Positions 53,096 to 62,085 of a stretch of 64,000 bases of DNA are shown piece after piece. The notes under the pieces were generated by a model that searched no databases, was not told where the DNA came from, and saw only the letters and a list, made by a program, of their open reading frames with translations. This DNA is from Sinohyriopsis cumingii. Taxonomy: Eukaryota > Mollusca > Bivalvia > Unionida > Unionidae. The DNA lies in assembly GCA_028554795.2 (NCBI GenBank), contig JAPYKE020000037.1:6756501-6820500 (forward strand). Direction: 5' to 3'. Position 1 is the stretch's first letter. The number at the start of each line of letters is the position of its first letter. Made by a program: the position numbers and the translations under genes.

Positions 53096-53906
53096 TATGA
53101 CAGCAAATAATACAAATCTTTTGCCACGTAATTGGGAAACACTTAGGAAAGTGACATGAGAAAATCTCTAAGTAGCAGTATAGTCTCAGGCATCGTCTCG
53201 TTCCTAGGACGGAAAGAGCGAAGTTTGAACGCAATCATCGTTGTAAGCAAAATTTGATCTAAAATGTAACGAATCCTACGAGTGATTTACCTGAGCAATC
53301 TACTTACATACTGCAAAAATAAGCCTGAAGATTTGTCAATTCAAAATGGTGCATGTATATATTGAAATACCGTGGATCATCAGTTAAAGCAGATCTCTCT
53401 CTCTCTCTCTCTCCCTCTCTCATGCATGTTTAATTTGCATTGTTCTTTAGGTTTTTTAATATTTAATTTGTTTTATATTTCATTATATGCTATTGCAATT
53501 TAACATTCTATTTTGGACTTAACCTAGTCAAAAGTTAAATTTATTTTCTCCTTAAGCTGAATTATTAATTTTTTAATTCTGGAAACAACTAATACATAAC
53601 TAAAATAATCTCTACGTGTATGGGATCATGAGGATTATTATTAATAGAAGCAAACATGTTTATTTGGGTCTGGGTCTAGGTTACTGGAATTATTCTACAA
53701 TTTGCCTGGTGTACCTGACATAGTCCAGGGTATATATTATAAGTTTAGTAATAGACATTCTAATAGTGATTAACATCTCATTTTGGAAACATTAAGGACG
53801 ATAAAGAAGGTTTTTGTCCATTAGGTAATTTCTGTTTTGAAAATGTTCTTTTCTGTGAACTGAGGTCAAATTAAAGACTATGTATTTTGTTAATGGAAAG
53901 ATTATT

Positions 53907-54010
<104 letters not shown>

Positions 54011-54259
54011 TTGATAAGTGATTGTAGAGAAAACGACACGTTTTGTGTGTTGCTTATTAAGTGCATATCAGGAAAGAAAATTGAGAAAATCAAAGAATGA
54101 AGAAGGGAAATAAATTTGAAGCAATAAAGTGAAGGTTCTGCTAAATAACGAAAATCTTGAATATTTTTCCTACATAATTCGAAGAACGAGAAATGTAGTA
54201 TTAATGTCATTGTAACCATAAAACTTCCGATCAGCAGATACGCACGTAAGTAGTTAATG

Positions 54260-54462
54260 GGGATCTTATAGGGTCTATGGGATTTATCATTACAAACACC
54301 CTTGGGAACATATAGGGTCTATGTAAATTTAACATGGAGAAAAATCGTGGGAACATATAGGGTCTATGGGAATTAACATGGCCAAAAACCCTGGGACAAT
54401 ATAGGGTCTATGTAAATTTAACATGGACAAAAAACCCTTGGGACTGTATAGGGTCTATGTAA
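54260..54462. repeat. 44-47-bp tandem repeat, five units
   Basis: TATAGGGTCTATG recurs at 54267, 54311, 54356, 54400 and 54447 (spacings 44, 45, 44, 47), with AACATGG and GGGA words between. It lies just outside the first viral-type gene and may be the subterminal region of the element, but no terminal inverted repeat can be tested in this window. Confidence 0.85.
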
Positions 54463-54545
54463 AATTGAAACAGGGAGGGTCTCTATTTTTTTTTTGAAAT
54501 AAAATAAAAAATAAAATAAAAAAAAGGGGTAGGCAATTCAAAGAC

Positions 54546-54588
54546 TATCTCTTTTCGAGAAATATGGCTGGCCCTGAAAAGGGCCTTT
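54546..54588. terminator. Hairpin, left arm of a 43-bp inverted repeat
   Basis: Contains the perfect hairpin GGCCCT-gaaa-AGGGCC (54570-54585) and is an inverted copy, with about three mismatches, of 55866-55908. It lies just past the stop of the minus-strand gene 54608-54838, so both arms sit immediately 3' of their genes. A role as a viral 3'-end signal is inference. A second stem (ATGCCCTT-aacata-AAGGGCAT) lies at 54602-54623, over the stop codon. Confidence 0.6.
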
Positions 54589-54607
54589 GGTTTATGTTAA
54601 TATGCCC

Positions 54608-54838
54608 TTAACATAAAGGGCATTTGCGACATCTTCTTGTCCTCAAACTTCGTCTTACAGCAGGGCCATACATCAGAGTCCTCTTGAGGCAACCTTGTCT
54701 CTCTATATAGACTCTTCTTATCCACAGGCTGCTGCTGGTCTTGTGGACAACGGTCCACTTGGATCGGACATACATGAGCATGTCCGTCCTGAACATCATT
54801 GTTGACACAAGGGTTGAAGATTCAACGTCGGTCCACAT
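54608..54838 (-). CDS. Small basic protein of the viral-type element
   Basis: 76 residues with 16 Arg/Lys against four Asp/Glu; the last 25 are Arg/Cys-rich (RRSLRTRRCRKCPLC end). I recognise no family. A basic DNA-condensing core protein, as adenovirus-related viruses have, is one possibility and is inference only. Support for a real gene: a TATA box TATAAATA on the minus strand at 54891-54884, about 46 bp before the ATG, and a hairpin right after the stop. It is transcribed divergently from 55058-55841. Confidence 0.5.
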   Translation of the reverse strand: MWTDVESSTLVSTMMFRTDMLMYVRSKWTVVHKTSSSLWIRRVYIERQGCLKRTLMYGPAVRRSLRTRRCRKCPLC

Positions 54839-54883
54839 GTTGAGGCTCCTACAATAGGTGAATCAATGCAGTGAACTGCGCTT

Positions 54884-55010
54884 ATTTATAGGAACAGAAA
54901 GGATTGAAACGGATTGAGTTCATTCACCAATCCGAACACGCGTTACAGAATTCAGTCAGCCCGCATCCAATCCGAAGAGAGTAGTCTGTGACGTCACGTA
55001 GTCTATATAG
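54884..55010. promoter_or_regulatory. Bidirectional promoter
   Basis: Two outward TATA boxes: TATAAATA at 54891-54884 for the minus-strand gene and CTATATAG at 55003-55010 for the plus-strand gene (ATG at 55058, about 48 bp on). A CRE-like TGACGTCA stands at 54989-54996. Confidence 0.55.
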
Positions 55011-55057
55011 ATTCGCTAGCGCTTGTGTGCAGTCAATCTATACGACAGTGATTCAAC

Positions 55058-55841
55058 ATGACGGAAACTCAGAAAACGATCCAATGGGGTGCACCAACAG
55101 GGGAGACCGCCCAAGGGAACCCGGACTTACTTTCGGAAGAGGTGAATTGGGATTTTGTCGATTTTCTCTCCTCGCAAGAATTTGTTCCTGAACCTTCGTT
55201 ACCTTCTTCATTACCGCAAGTGGAGAATTTTAGACAGAGACAGAAAGAAGAATTGGAGAAATTTATACAACGACAAAAGGAAGCGGAACAGGCTTTTCTC
55301 TTACAGCAACAGCAACAAGAAGACCGCCCAAGGGAACCCGGACTTACTTTCGGAAGAGGTGAATTGGGATTTTGTCGATTTTCTCTCCTCGCAAGAATTT
55401 GTTCCTGAACCTTCGTTACCTTCTTCATTACCGCAAGTGGAGAATTTTAGACAGAGACAGAAAGAAGAATTGGAGAAATTTATATAACGACAAAAGGAAG
55501 CGGAACAGGCTTTTCTCTTACAGCAACAGCAACAAGAAGAAGAGGTAAGAAAAAAACAACAGCAAGAAGAAGTAGCAGCAAAGAAACAAGAGGGTGAAAA
55601 TCAAACGGTCACGGTACTGTTGGAAATTTTAGCGGAGTTAAGAAGTCTGAAACAAATGTATCAGACTTCTTTATCACGACCGAAGAGAATACGACCTTCC
55701 CGAGCTAAACACGTCAACCCTGTGACTAAGCCTACCGTACCACCCTTAGTGATTTCAACCCAATCATTATCATCATTACGCAGTCCAGAAGTAGGCCTTG
55801 GCCGTGGCAAAGGCTTAAGGCAGTTAAAATTGATTGCTTAA
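55058..55841 (+). pseudogene. Gln/Glu-rich coiled-coil gene of the viral-type element, broken by a 217-bp duplication
   Basis: The head (from 55058) is an acidic segment then a Gln/Lys/Glu-rich coiled coil. A direct duplication, 55105-55321 and 55322-55538, almost perfect, interrupts it. As 217 is not a multiple of 3, the second unit is read in a shifted frame and the head frame ends at 55408. The second unit, in its original frame, has gained a stop at 55485-55487 (a Gln codon in unit 1). The tail, Gln/Lys-rich then Arg/Pro/Ser-rich, is open to 55841 in the frame expected if the ancestor had a single unit. No family recognised; a structural or DNA-associated protein is possible. AATAAA lies at 55935-55940. 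Confidence 0.6.
55105..55538 (+). repeat. 217-bp direct duplication (two units)
   Basis: Units 55105-55321 and 55322-55538 abut exactly and differ in very few positions, one being C to T at 55485 that makes a stop. The near identity implies a recent event, or an assembly artefact. Confidence 0.92.
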
Positions 55842-55865
55842 ACTCACCCCTGCACCATAAAGAAA

Positions 55866-55908
55866 AAAGGCCCTTTTCAGGGCCACCCACATTTCTCGAA
55901 AAGAAATA
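55866..55908. terminator. Hairpin, right arm of the inverted repeat
   Basis: Inverted partner of 54546-54588 with stem GGCCCT-tttc-AGGGCC (55869-55884) and the shared TTTCTCGAAAAGA word. It lies 25 bp after the stop of the plus-strand Gln-rich gene, mirroring the left arm. Confidence 0.6.
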
Positions 55909-56135
55909 CAATTTCAATTTGCCAATAACTCACAAATAAACCCCACCCATTTTACCCTTATAGTACGTGTCTGTGTATGAGTGCGTGAGTGTAGCTTCTT
56001 ATTTTAAAATCAAAACTCAAAGACTCTTACCTTATATCATTCATTTATTCTTTTCTCCATTTTTTACAATCCAATTCACAATTCACAACACAACACTTTA
56101 ATAAAAAGTTCATTGATTTCTTCTTTTCTCCTTGT

Positions 56136-56597
56136 TTAGTCTCTCTGTTTTTTGAATTTCTTCACCGTCACACTCTTCTCCTCTTCTTCCTCCTCGCTTT
56201 CTTCCCTTCTTCTTTTCTTCTCCTGTTTCTTTTTCTTCACCTGTCTTCTTTCTTCCTCAGAAGAATCCCTCTCTTCCTCTGAAGAATCCCTCTCTTCTTC
56301 TGAAGAATCCTTCTTTTCTTCTGACTCCTCTTGTTTCTTTTTTGGGCAATCTGGAGACCAATGTCCTTTTTCTTTACAATAATAACAGGTATCTTTACTT
56401 TTGTCTTTTTTAGCTCCTGTTTTTTGACGGTCTGGACACTCTGAAGACCAATGCCCTTTCTTCTGACAGATATAGCAAGTATCTTGACTTTTATCTCGAA
56501 AGGAAGGAGAGTAGTCCGTAGGCTGGTCTGAAGAGAATTTTCTAATGACCCCTCGCAAAGCTCTGACGAAACGTTCCATCTGGTTAGTCTCTTCCAT
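56136..56597 (-). CDS. CCHC zinc-knuckle protein of the viral-type element
   Basis: 153 residues from the chosen start. Two knuckles of spacing CX2CX4HX4C at residues 41-54 and 71-84 (both with KGHW) should bind single-stranded nucleic acid. Beyond lie three DSSEEER repeats (about 97-118) and a Lys/Glu-rich tail with nuclear-signal-like clusters. An ATG at 56645 is in frame, but the minus-strand TATA box (56660-56651) is only about 6 bp from it, so transcription should begin inside it; the ATG at 56597 fits better. Divergent from the polymerase gene. CCHC proteins are more typical of retroelements; here it may assist replication or packaging (inference). Confidence 0.7.
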   Translation of the reverse strand: MEETNQMERFVRALRGVIRKFSSDQPTDYSPSFRDKSQDTCYICQKKGHWSSECPDRQKTGAKKDKSKDTCYYCKEKGHWSPDCPKKKQEESEEKKDSSEEERDSSEEERDSSEEERRQVKKKKQEKKRRREESEEEEEEKSVTVKKFKKQRD

Positions 56598-56650
56598 CGT
56601 TGTGCTCGGCTTGAGAGTGAAATGAATAGTGAAAGGACAAGACACACACC

Positions 56651-56684
56651 CTTTTATATACGCTGGTCTGCTATGACTATAAAG
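56651..56684. promoter_or_regulatory. Bidirectional promoter of the CCHC and polymerase genes
   Basis: Outward TATA boxes: TATATAAAAG on the minus strand (56660-56651) and TATAAAG on the plus strand (56678-56684), the latter 48 bp before the polymerase ATG at 56732. The spacing matches the other promoters of the element. Confidence 0.6.
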
Positions 56685-56731
56685 TAGTTCATGGTGTTTG
56701 AACTTGAGTCATTTGACTTTTTGCTTTCAAG

Positions 56732-59700
56732 ATGAAACGATCCCATTCATTCGAGAAGAAAGAAGAAGAAGAAAGTAAGAGGCAGAAACGTGATCTATCG
56801 CCTCGTACCAGGGCTGAAATATTGGCACAAATTCATGCCAGTGATTTTGAAGAGGACATGAGTGAACCAGAATTTGAAACCTCTAAACCAAGTTCACCAC
56901 CCTTAGTCAATCCTGAAAAATACTATTCTATTCGAGAGACGGAAAAGCGCTCCTCTAGAAAATTTAGGACCACGGCTTACAAATACACGGTGAAGTTTAA
57001 AGATTTCAAGTCCGAAGTACCGTTAGAGAAAGCAGAAGGGTTCATCACCGGAGTGTGGGATTCTCTGCTCACTGCACTTAAGCGACAATGTCAACCCAAA
57101 GAAGACGATCGCTTGAGACTTTCCATACAACACGACGGTTTGAAATCCCCTGTTTGGATCGAGTTTAGCACCCCTGCAGAATTGACCGCTTCCAAAGTCA
57201 TGGACAAGATTCAACACGTGCAACAATCTAATGACCAGTTTGACATCACCGATGGAAAAGCCACATTGGACATGACCCACGTCTCTCCTCCTCAAGGGAC
57301 CGGACGCAAAAAGATGTTATTGGTGAACGACCTTTGCAGCATTAAGCGTAGCCTTGTCCAAATTCACAATCCTCATGACCAGATGTGTTTAGCCCGTGCC
57401 ATCGTGGTGGGACGAACCTATGCCAACAAGAACGACACGGTAGAATGGAAAAGAGACTGGGAGAACATTCGACAATCGGACCGAGCCAAACAACGAAGTG
57501 AAGCAGAACTCCTGTTACGAAAAGCTGGCATGTCCAAAGACACACCCTGTGGCATTCCTGAGATGCAAAAATTGCAAGATGCCCTAGCTCCACGATACAC
57601 CTTGAAAGTGCACCCTCAAGAAGTGCGCGGACCTCTGTTGTTTCGAGGGCAAGATTTTAAGGACGGAAAATACATTCACGTTTATCATCACGATGACCAT
57701 TTCGATACCATTACCAGTATCACCGGATTCCTGGGATACGGTTATTACTGTGAGAAATGTGACCATGGTTATAATAATCGAGAGCAACACAAGCATTGTG
57801 GATCGAAATGCTCAGGATGTTTGGCCTCTTCACCCTGTCTGAGCGAAGAACCAGTGCCTTGTTCAACTTGTCTGCGCACGTTTGTCAGCCCTACCTGTTA
57901 CCAACAACATCTGAAAACGCAAGGTTCACAGAAGAAATGTGCTTGTCAACTCCTGAGATTGTGCCCTACGTGTGGACAAGGCATACGTACCAATAGTACC
58001 AAGGCACACGTATGTTCAGGAAAAAAGAAATGTCACATTTGTCACCACATCGTGGACTTGGAACACCAATGTTACGTGCAAAAATACCAACCCCCACCAG
58101 AGAAAGACGACGGTCACAAGAAGAAAGGCAATTTCATATTTTTCGATTTCGAATGCATGCAAGAGACTGGCATTCACATTCCTAATTTCTGCGTGGCTCA
58201 TCGAGCGTGCGAGAAGTGCATTCAAGAACCTATCTTCAGTCATTGCCCTCACTGCAGCAAGATTCCTGGAGGGCGTGAAAAAATCTTTCGGGGGCCAAAC
58301 ACGTTAGCCGATTTTGCCCAATGGGTCTTAGACCCCATCGACAAGACGTGGAGCCAAGAGGACATCGGACTTTACGGAGATTGTCATCGTCATGCCACGG
58401 TGATGGCTCACAATTTCTCCGGATACGATGGACAGTTTCTTCTCAGATACTATACGGAACATGGCACCGAACGTCCTAAAGTGACTTTGAACGGAGCCAA
58501 AATCATTTTCATGCAAGTGGGACAAGTACAGTTTAAAGATTCGATGAGCTATTTGGCCATGCCTTTGAGTCGAATGCCTAAAACGTTTGGAATGACAGAA
58601 ATGGCTAAAGGGTACTTTCCACACTTTTTCAATACGGAAGCCAATCAACATACCGTTCTACCCCATTTGCCTGAGGCTCACTATTACGACCCCGACAACA
58701 TGCGTACCGAACAACGAGAAGCTTTCTACGCTTGGTACCAGGCTCACGCCTCGGACCCTTTCGACTTTCAGGAAGAAATGCTAAAGTATTGTCGTTCCGA
58801 CGTGGACATTTTACGGCGTTGCTGTGGAAAATTTCGAGAACTGTTCATGGAACACGGAGGGGTCGATCCTTTGAAAGAAGCTTGCACCATTGCCAAAGCG
58901 TGTTCCTTAGTGTACCGCCAACGATTCATGCCTGAAAACACCGTAGCTGTCATCAGCCCTCAAACGACCCACTATGTCAAGCGTCAATACTCGGTCAAAG
59001 CCCTACGTTGGTTACATTACTTGTGCGACAAGGAAGATAAATGGATTCAGCATGCCCGCAACGGAGGGGGTGAAAAGACCATCGGAACGTATTCGGTCGA
59101 TGGCTGGGACTTAGAAAACCCCAAGATCGTGTACGAGTTTAACGGCTGCTTATTTCACGGATGTCCCGTCTGCTACCCTGACCGTGACACTAAAAATCAG
59201 TTTTTACAACGGACCATGGAAGACTTGTACCAGGACACTTGTCAGCGTCGCCTAAAGTTAGAACAGGAAGGATACCAAGTGGTGGAAATGTGGGAACACG
59301 AGTACGATCACCGTTTGAAAACCGATCCCGAGTTTAAACGCCTCGTGGAAAGTTACCAGTTCATGGACCCGCTGAACCCGAGGGATAGTTTGTACGGAGG
59401 AAGGACCAATGCCACCTGTTTGCTGTACCAAGCCGACGAAGAGAAAGGAGAAGAAATCAAATACTTGGACGTGTGTTCGCTGTATCCCTACGTGTGCAAA
59501 TATTGTCGCTTTCCTGTAGGGCACCCGCAATTGTTCACGGAACACATCGACCTGAAAAACATTCGACAATACGAAGGCTTAATCAAGTGTAAAGTTTTGC
59601 CTCCCACGAACCTATACAATCCCGTCTTACCTCACCATTGTCAAGGCAAACTGATGTTTCCCTTGTGCCGTACTTGTGCCGAAACGTGCAACCAAGACCA

Positions 59701-60772
59701 ACCTTGTCAGCACAGCCAGGAAGAACGGGCCTTGACGGGAATCTGGGTTAGCGTGGAATTGTTCAAAGCTCTGGACATGGGATACCAACTGTTAGAAGTG
59801 TACGAAATTTGCCACTTTCCCAAGACACAACAATACCACAAGGGTGATCCCAGTCAGAAAGGCATTTTCGCCGACTACGTGGATGCCTTTTTGAAACTGA
59901 AACAAGAAGCCAGCGGCTATCCTTCCTGGTGTCACACTCCCGAAGACCAAATAAAATTCAAAGAGAAATACTACGAACAAGAAGGCATCACTTTAGACCA
60001 CATCGAGAAAAACGAAGGCAGGCGATCGTTTGCCAAAGTGATGTTAAATTGCTTGTGGGGTAAAATGGCACAACGACCGTGTTTACCCAAGACGGAATAT
60101 TTGACAGAACCTTCCCGCTACTTCCAGATGATTCACGACAAAACCAAATACATGAAACACGTGGACGTCGTTCGCGAGGATTTGATCTTGGTCAATTACG
60201 AAGAAGATCTGGACTTTGTACTAGACGACCCCTTTGGAAATGTCATCATTGCGGCTTACGTGACAGCTCATGCTCGCTTAAAATTGTACGAAGCTTTAGA
60301 ACTGTTAGAAGAACGCGTCCTGTACTTTGACACGGACAGTTGCATTTACATCCATCACCCGATTCAACATCACCCTGACATCGAAGGAGACCGTTTAGGA
60401 GCCTGGACAGACGAGCATCCCGACGACAAGATTCTAAGTTTCGTCAGTGGTGGTCCCAAAAATTACGGCTACGAATACCGGGACAAACAAGGAGAAGTGC
60501 ACACGACGTGCAAAGTGAAAGGACTGACTCTGAATCATCGTACCAGTCGAGTGGTCAACTTTGGGGTATTGAAAGAAGCCTTGCAATCAGGAGAGGATGG
60601 AAACTTTAAAGTGACCACTTATCAACCGAACAAGATTGTACGTTTACCCACTCACCACATCGTCAGTCGACCCTTGGAAAAAGTTTATCAAATTGTGTAC
60701 CAAAAGCGAGTTAGACTGCCCAACCACTTTACTTTGCCGTATGGACATGTTGGTATAAAACATTGGTTGTAA
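56732..60772 (+). CDS. polB: Family B DNA polymerase, Polinton/adintovirus type
   Basis: 1346 residues, intact. Proofreading exonuclease motifs: Exo I DFE (D472, E474), Exo II N561 to D566 (NFSGYD), Exo III YCRSD (686-690). Polymerase motifs: A with SLYP (D913 to P919), B K-x3-N-x3-GK (K1102, N1106, G1110, K1111), C YFDTDS (1198-1203), then a KVKG block near 1260. This set is that of protein-primed family B polymerases, which replicate linear viral or transposon DNA. The first 470 residues are an extension: Lys/Glu-rich, then a Cys/His-rich zone (about 335-452) with many CxxC pairs suggesting zinc fingers. The protein is long for the family. TATA box 48 bp upstream; the next gene starts 24 bp after its stop. 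Confidence 0.92.
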   Translation: MKRSHSFEKKEEEESKRQKRDLSPRTRAEILAQIHASDFEEDMSEPEFETSKPSSPPLVNPEKYYSIRETEKRSSRKFRTTAYKYTVKFKDFKSEVPLEKAEGFITGVWDSLLTALKRQCQPKEDDRLRLSIQHDGLKSPVWIEFSTPAELTASKVMDKIQHVQQSNDQFDITDGKATLDMTHVSPPQGTGRKKMLLVNDLCSIKRSLVQIHNPHDQMCLARAIVVGRTYANKNDTVEWKRDWENIRQSDRAKQRSEAELLLRKAGMSKDTPCGIPEMQKLQDALAPRYTLKVHPQEVRGPLLFRGQDFKDGKYIHVYHHDDHFDTITSITGFLGYGYYCEKCDHGYNNREQHKHCGSKCSGCLASSPCLSEEPVPCSTCLRTFVSPTCYQQHLKTQGSQKKCACQLLRLCPTCGQGIRTNSTKAHVCSGKKKCHICHHIVDLEHQCYVQKYQPPPEKDDGHKKKGNFIFFDFECMQETGIHIPNFCVAHRACEKCIQEPIFSHCPHCSKIPGGREKIFRGPNTLADFAQWVLDPIDKTWSQEDIGLYGDCHRHATVMAHNFSGYDGQFLLRYYTEHGTERPKVTLNGAKIIFMQVGQVQFKDSMSYLAMPLSRMPKTFGMTEMAKGYFPHFFNTEANQHTVLPHLPEAHYYDPDNMRTEQREAFYAWYQAHASDPFDFQEEMLKYCRSDVDILRRCCGKFRELFMEHGGVDPLKEACTIAKACSLVYRQRFMPENTVAVISPQTTHYVKRQYSVKALRWLHYLCDKEDKWIQHARNGGGEKTIGTYSVDGWDLENPKIVYEFNGCLFHGCPVCYPDRDTKNQFLQRTMEDLYQDTCQRRLKLEQEGYQVVEMWEHEYDHRLKTDPEFKRLVESYQFMDPLNPRDSLYGGRTNATCLLYQADEEKGEEIKYLDVCSLYPYVCKYCRFPVGHPQLFTEHIDLKNIRQYEGLIKCKVLPPTNLYNPVLPHHCQGKLMFPLCRTCAETCNQDQPCQHSQEERALTGIWVSVELFKALDMGYQLLEVYEICHFPKTQQYHKGDPSQKGIFADYVDAFLKLKQEASGYPSWCHTPEDQIKFKEKYYEQEGITLDHIEKNEGRRSFAKVMLNCLWGKMAQRPCLPKTEYLTEPSRYFQMIHDKTKYMKHVDVVREDLILVNYEEDLDFVLDDPFGNVIIAAYVTAHARLKLYEALELLEERVLYFDTDSCIYIHHPIQHHPDIEGDRLGAWTDEHPDDKILSFVSGGPKNYGYEYRDKQGEVHTTCKVKGLTLNHRTSRVVNFGVLKEALQSGEDGNFKVTTYQPNKIVRLPTHHIVSRPLEKVYQIVYQKRVRLPNHFTLPYGHVGIKHWL

Positions 60773-60795
60773 GAGGATAGTTACCCACCAGAAAG

Positions 60796-61254
60796 ATGAC
60801 TTCGCCACAGCAAGAATCGAGTGAGAAACCCGATGAGAACTCCAAGTTCAAACCCTACCATTTTCCAGTCTTCTTACCTGACTATTGTGATTGTGCCCGT
60901 CGATTGGACACGTTTCAGAAATGGCCTACGGATAGGGAAGGATTACCTTCTTCGCATATTTTAGCTAGAACAGGATTTGTCTACTTGGGACCTGAGTCAG
61001 GATTGGGATACGAGGTACAGTGTTTTGCTTGCGGACTGAAGTTACGAATGGATCTATGTATCTATAAAGATTCAGCTATTCTGGAACATACTCGATGGTC
61101 TCCGCACTGCCCTTACCTTTCTATGGCCTTTCCACCCATCACACTACGGTACAATGTTGACGGTACCTTAGAGACGGTACCTTCCAGAACAAGACATAAA
61201 AAACGTAAAAAAGGAAAGATGTACAAGCTGGAGACTGCATTGAGACTAGTATAA
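60796..61254 (+). CDS. BIR-domain (IAP-like) protein 1
   Basis: 152 residues with a single baculovirus IAP repeat at about 30-110: an RLDTF..WP start, then the zinc ligands C76, C79, H98 and C105 with the HTRWSPHC block. There is no RING finger. BIR proteins bind caspases or related partners and block apoptosis, or act in signalling; here the product would be expected in the infected-cell cytoplasm. The C-terminus is Lys/Arg-rich. It follows the polymerase closely on the same strand. The gap between C79 and H98 is two residues longer than the common BIR spacing. Confidence 0.88.
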   Translation: MTSPQQESSEKPDENSKFKPYHFPVFLPDYCDCARRLDTFQKWPTDREGLPSSHILARTGFVYLGPESGLGYEVQCFACGLKLRMDLCIYKDSAILEHTRWSPHCPYLSMAFPPITLRYNVDGTLETVPSRTRHKKRKKGKMYKLETALRLV

Positions 61255-61258
61255 AAAG
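61250..61258 (+). promoter_or_regulatory. TATA box overlapping the stop codon of BIR 1
   Basis: TATAAAAAG contains the TAA stop of the preceding gene (61252-61254) and stands about 56 bp before the BIR 2 ATG at 61314. Confidence 0.55.
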
Positions 61259-61313
61259 GGGGCTATGGTCAAGATCGATAGTTCATTGTGACTACCAAGA
61301 CCGAGCGAACAAG

Positions 61314-62057
61314 ATGAATACTTTGAAAGAGACATCGTTCCAGTTTGGGGATTGTAAAAAAGTTGTATCTTCCTCTAGTGTGACTAATACTGGATGGATA
61401 AGACCCAGGCATTGCGACGGAAAATGTCCGGAAGGAAACTGCGATTGTCCATGTGGTTACCATTGTAATTGCGTAACGGAGTTTGCAGACGAGTGCGATT
61501 GTGAGCCTTGCGATGGATACGATGCTGTACGTTGTGACCTGAGCGATGCCGTAAAGCATCATGGGAACTTTAGTGCCCCTACCCCTATCATGGAAAGTGA
61601 TGCTGTGCGTGTCGAACCTGTCGGATGCGAAAGTGATGCCGCTCGTCCTCTTGGACATTTTACTGGGTTTCGTTTTAAAGGGGAATGTTCACCTTCACGT
61701 CTACCCCCCTACGGATGTCATCCAGCCTTGAGCAAACTCCTACCCATGTCACTCAACCCTCATCGAAACGAACCTGTGAAAAACGAATATTCGTTTCCTG
61801 TGCGTTTGTCGGAATACTGCGACTTTGAAAATCGTCTTCAATCGTTCAAAGGAAAATGGCCAAAGTATCTGGGAGGACCGACCCCCGAAGAATTAGCCAG
61901 AGCCGGATTTTTCTACTTGGGCGAAGGAGATAAAGTCAGGTGCTTCAGTTGCGATGTGACACTTCACCACTGGGAACCGCAAGATTCGGCCTACCTAGAA
62001 CATGCTCGATGGTCACCGAATTGTCATTACTTACCCTTAGTGGGACCGAGACATTGA
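61314..62057 (+). CDS. BIR-domain (IAP-like) protein 2 with Cys-rich N-terminus
   Basis: 247 residues. The C-terminal BIR (about 167-243) has ligands C210, C213, H230 and C237 with standard spacing (CX2CX16HX6C) and the EHARWSPNC block. The N-terminal part is unusual: about 13 cysteines between residues 34 and 74, many as CxC or CxxC, resembling a metal-binding or small zinc domain I cannot name, then a linker with two SDA.R-type repeats. There is no RING. It differs clearly from BIR 1 outside the domain, so the pair is old or separately acquired. It probably acts against host cell death (family inference). Confidence 0.88.
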   Translation: MNTLKETSFQFGDCKKVVSSSSVTNTGWIRPRHCDGKCPEGNCDCPCGYHCNCVTEFADECDCEPCDGYDAVRCDLSDAVKHHGNFSAPTPIMESDAVRVEPVGCESDAARPLGHFTGFRFKGECSPSRLPPYGCHPALSKLLPMSLNPHRNEPVKNEYSFPVRLSEYCDFENRLQSFKGKWPKYLGGPTPEELARAGFFYLGEGDKVRCFSCDVTLHHWEPQDSAYLEHARWSPNCHYLPLVGPRH

Positions 62058-62085
62058 AGTAACTTCTTACCATAATAATCTGTTC

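Noticed and set aside
55155..55487. Second frame over the 217-bp duplication as a separate gene
   Set aside because: It is the duplicated unit read in its native frame after an artificial upstream reading, ended by the acquired stop.
56152..56382. Ser/Phe-rich plus-strand ORF opposite the CCHC gene
   Set aside because: Shadow of the acidic repeat of the minus-strand gene.
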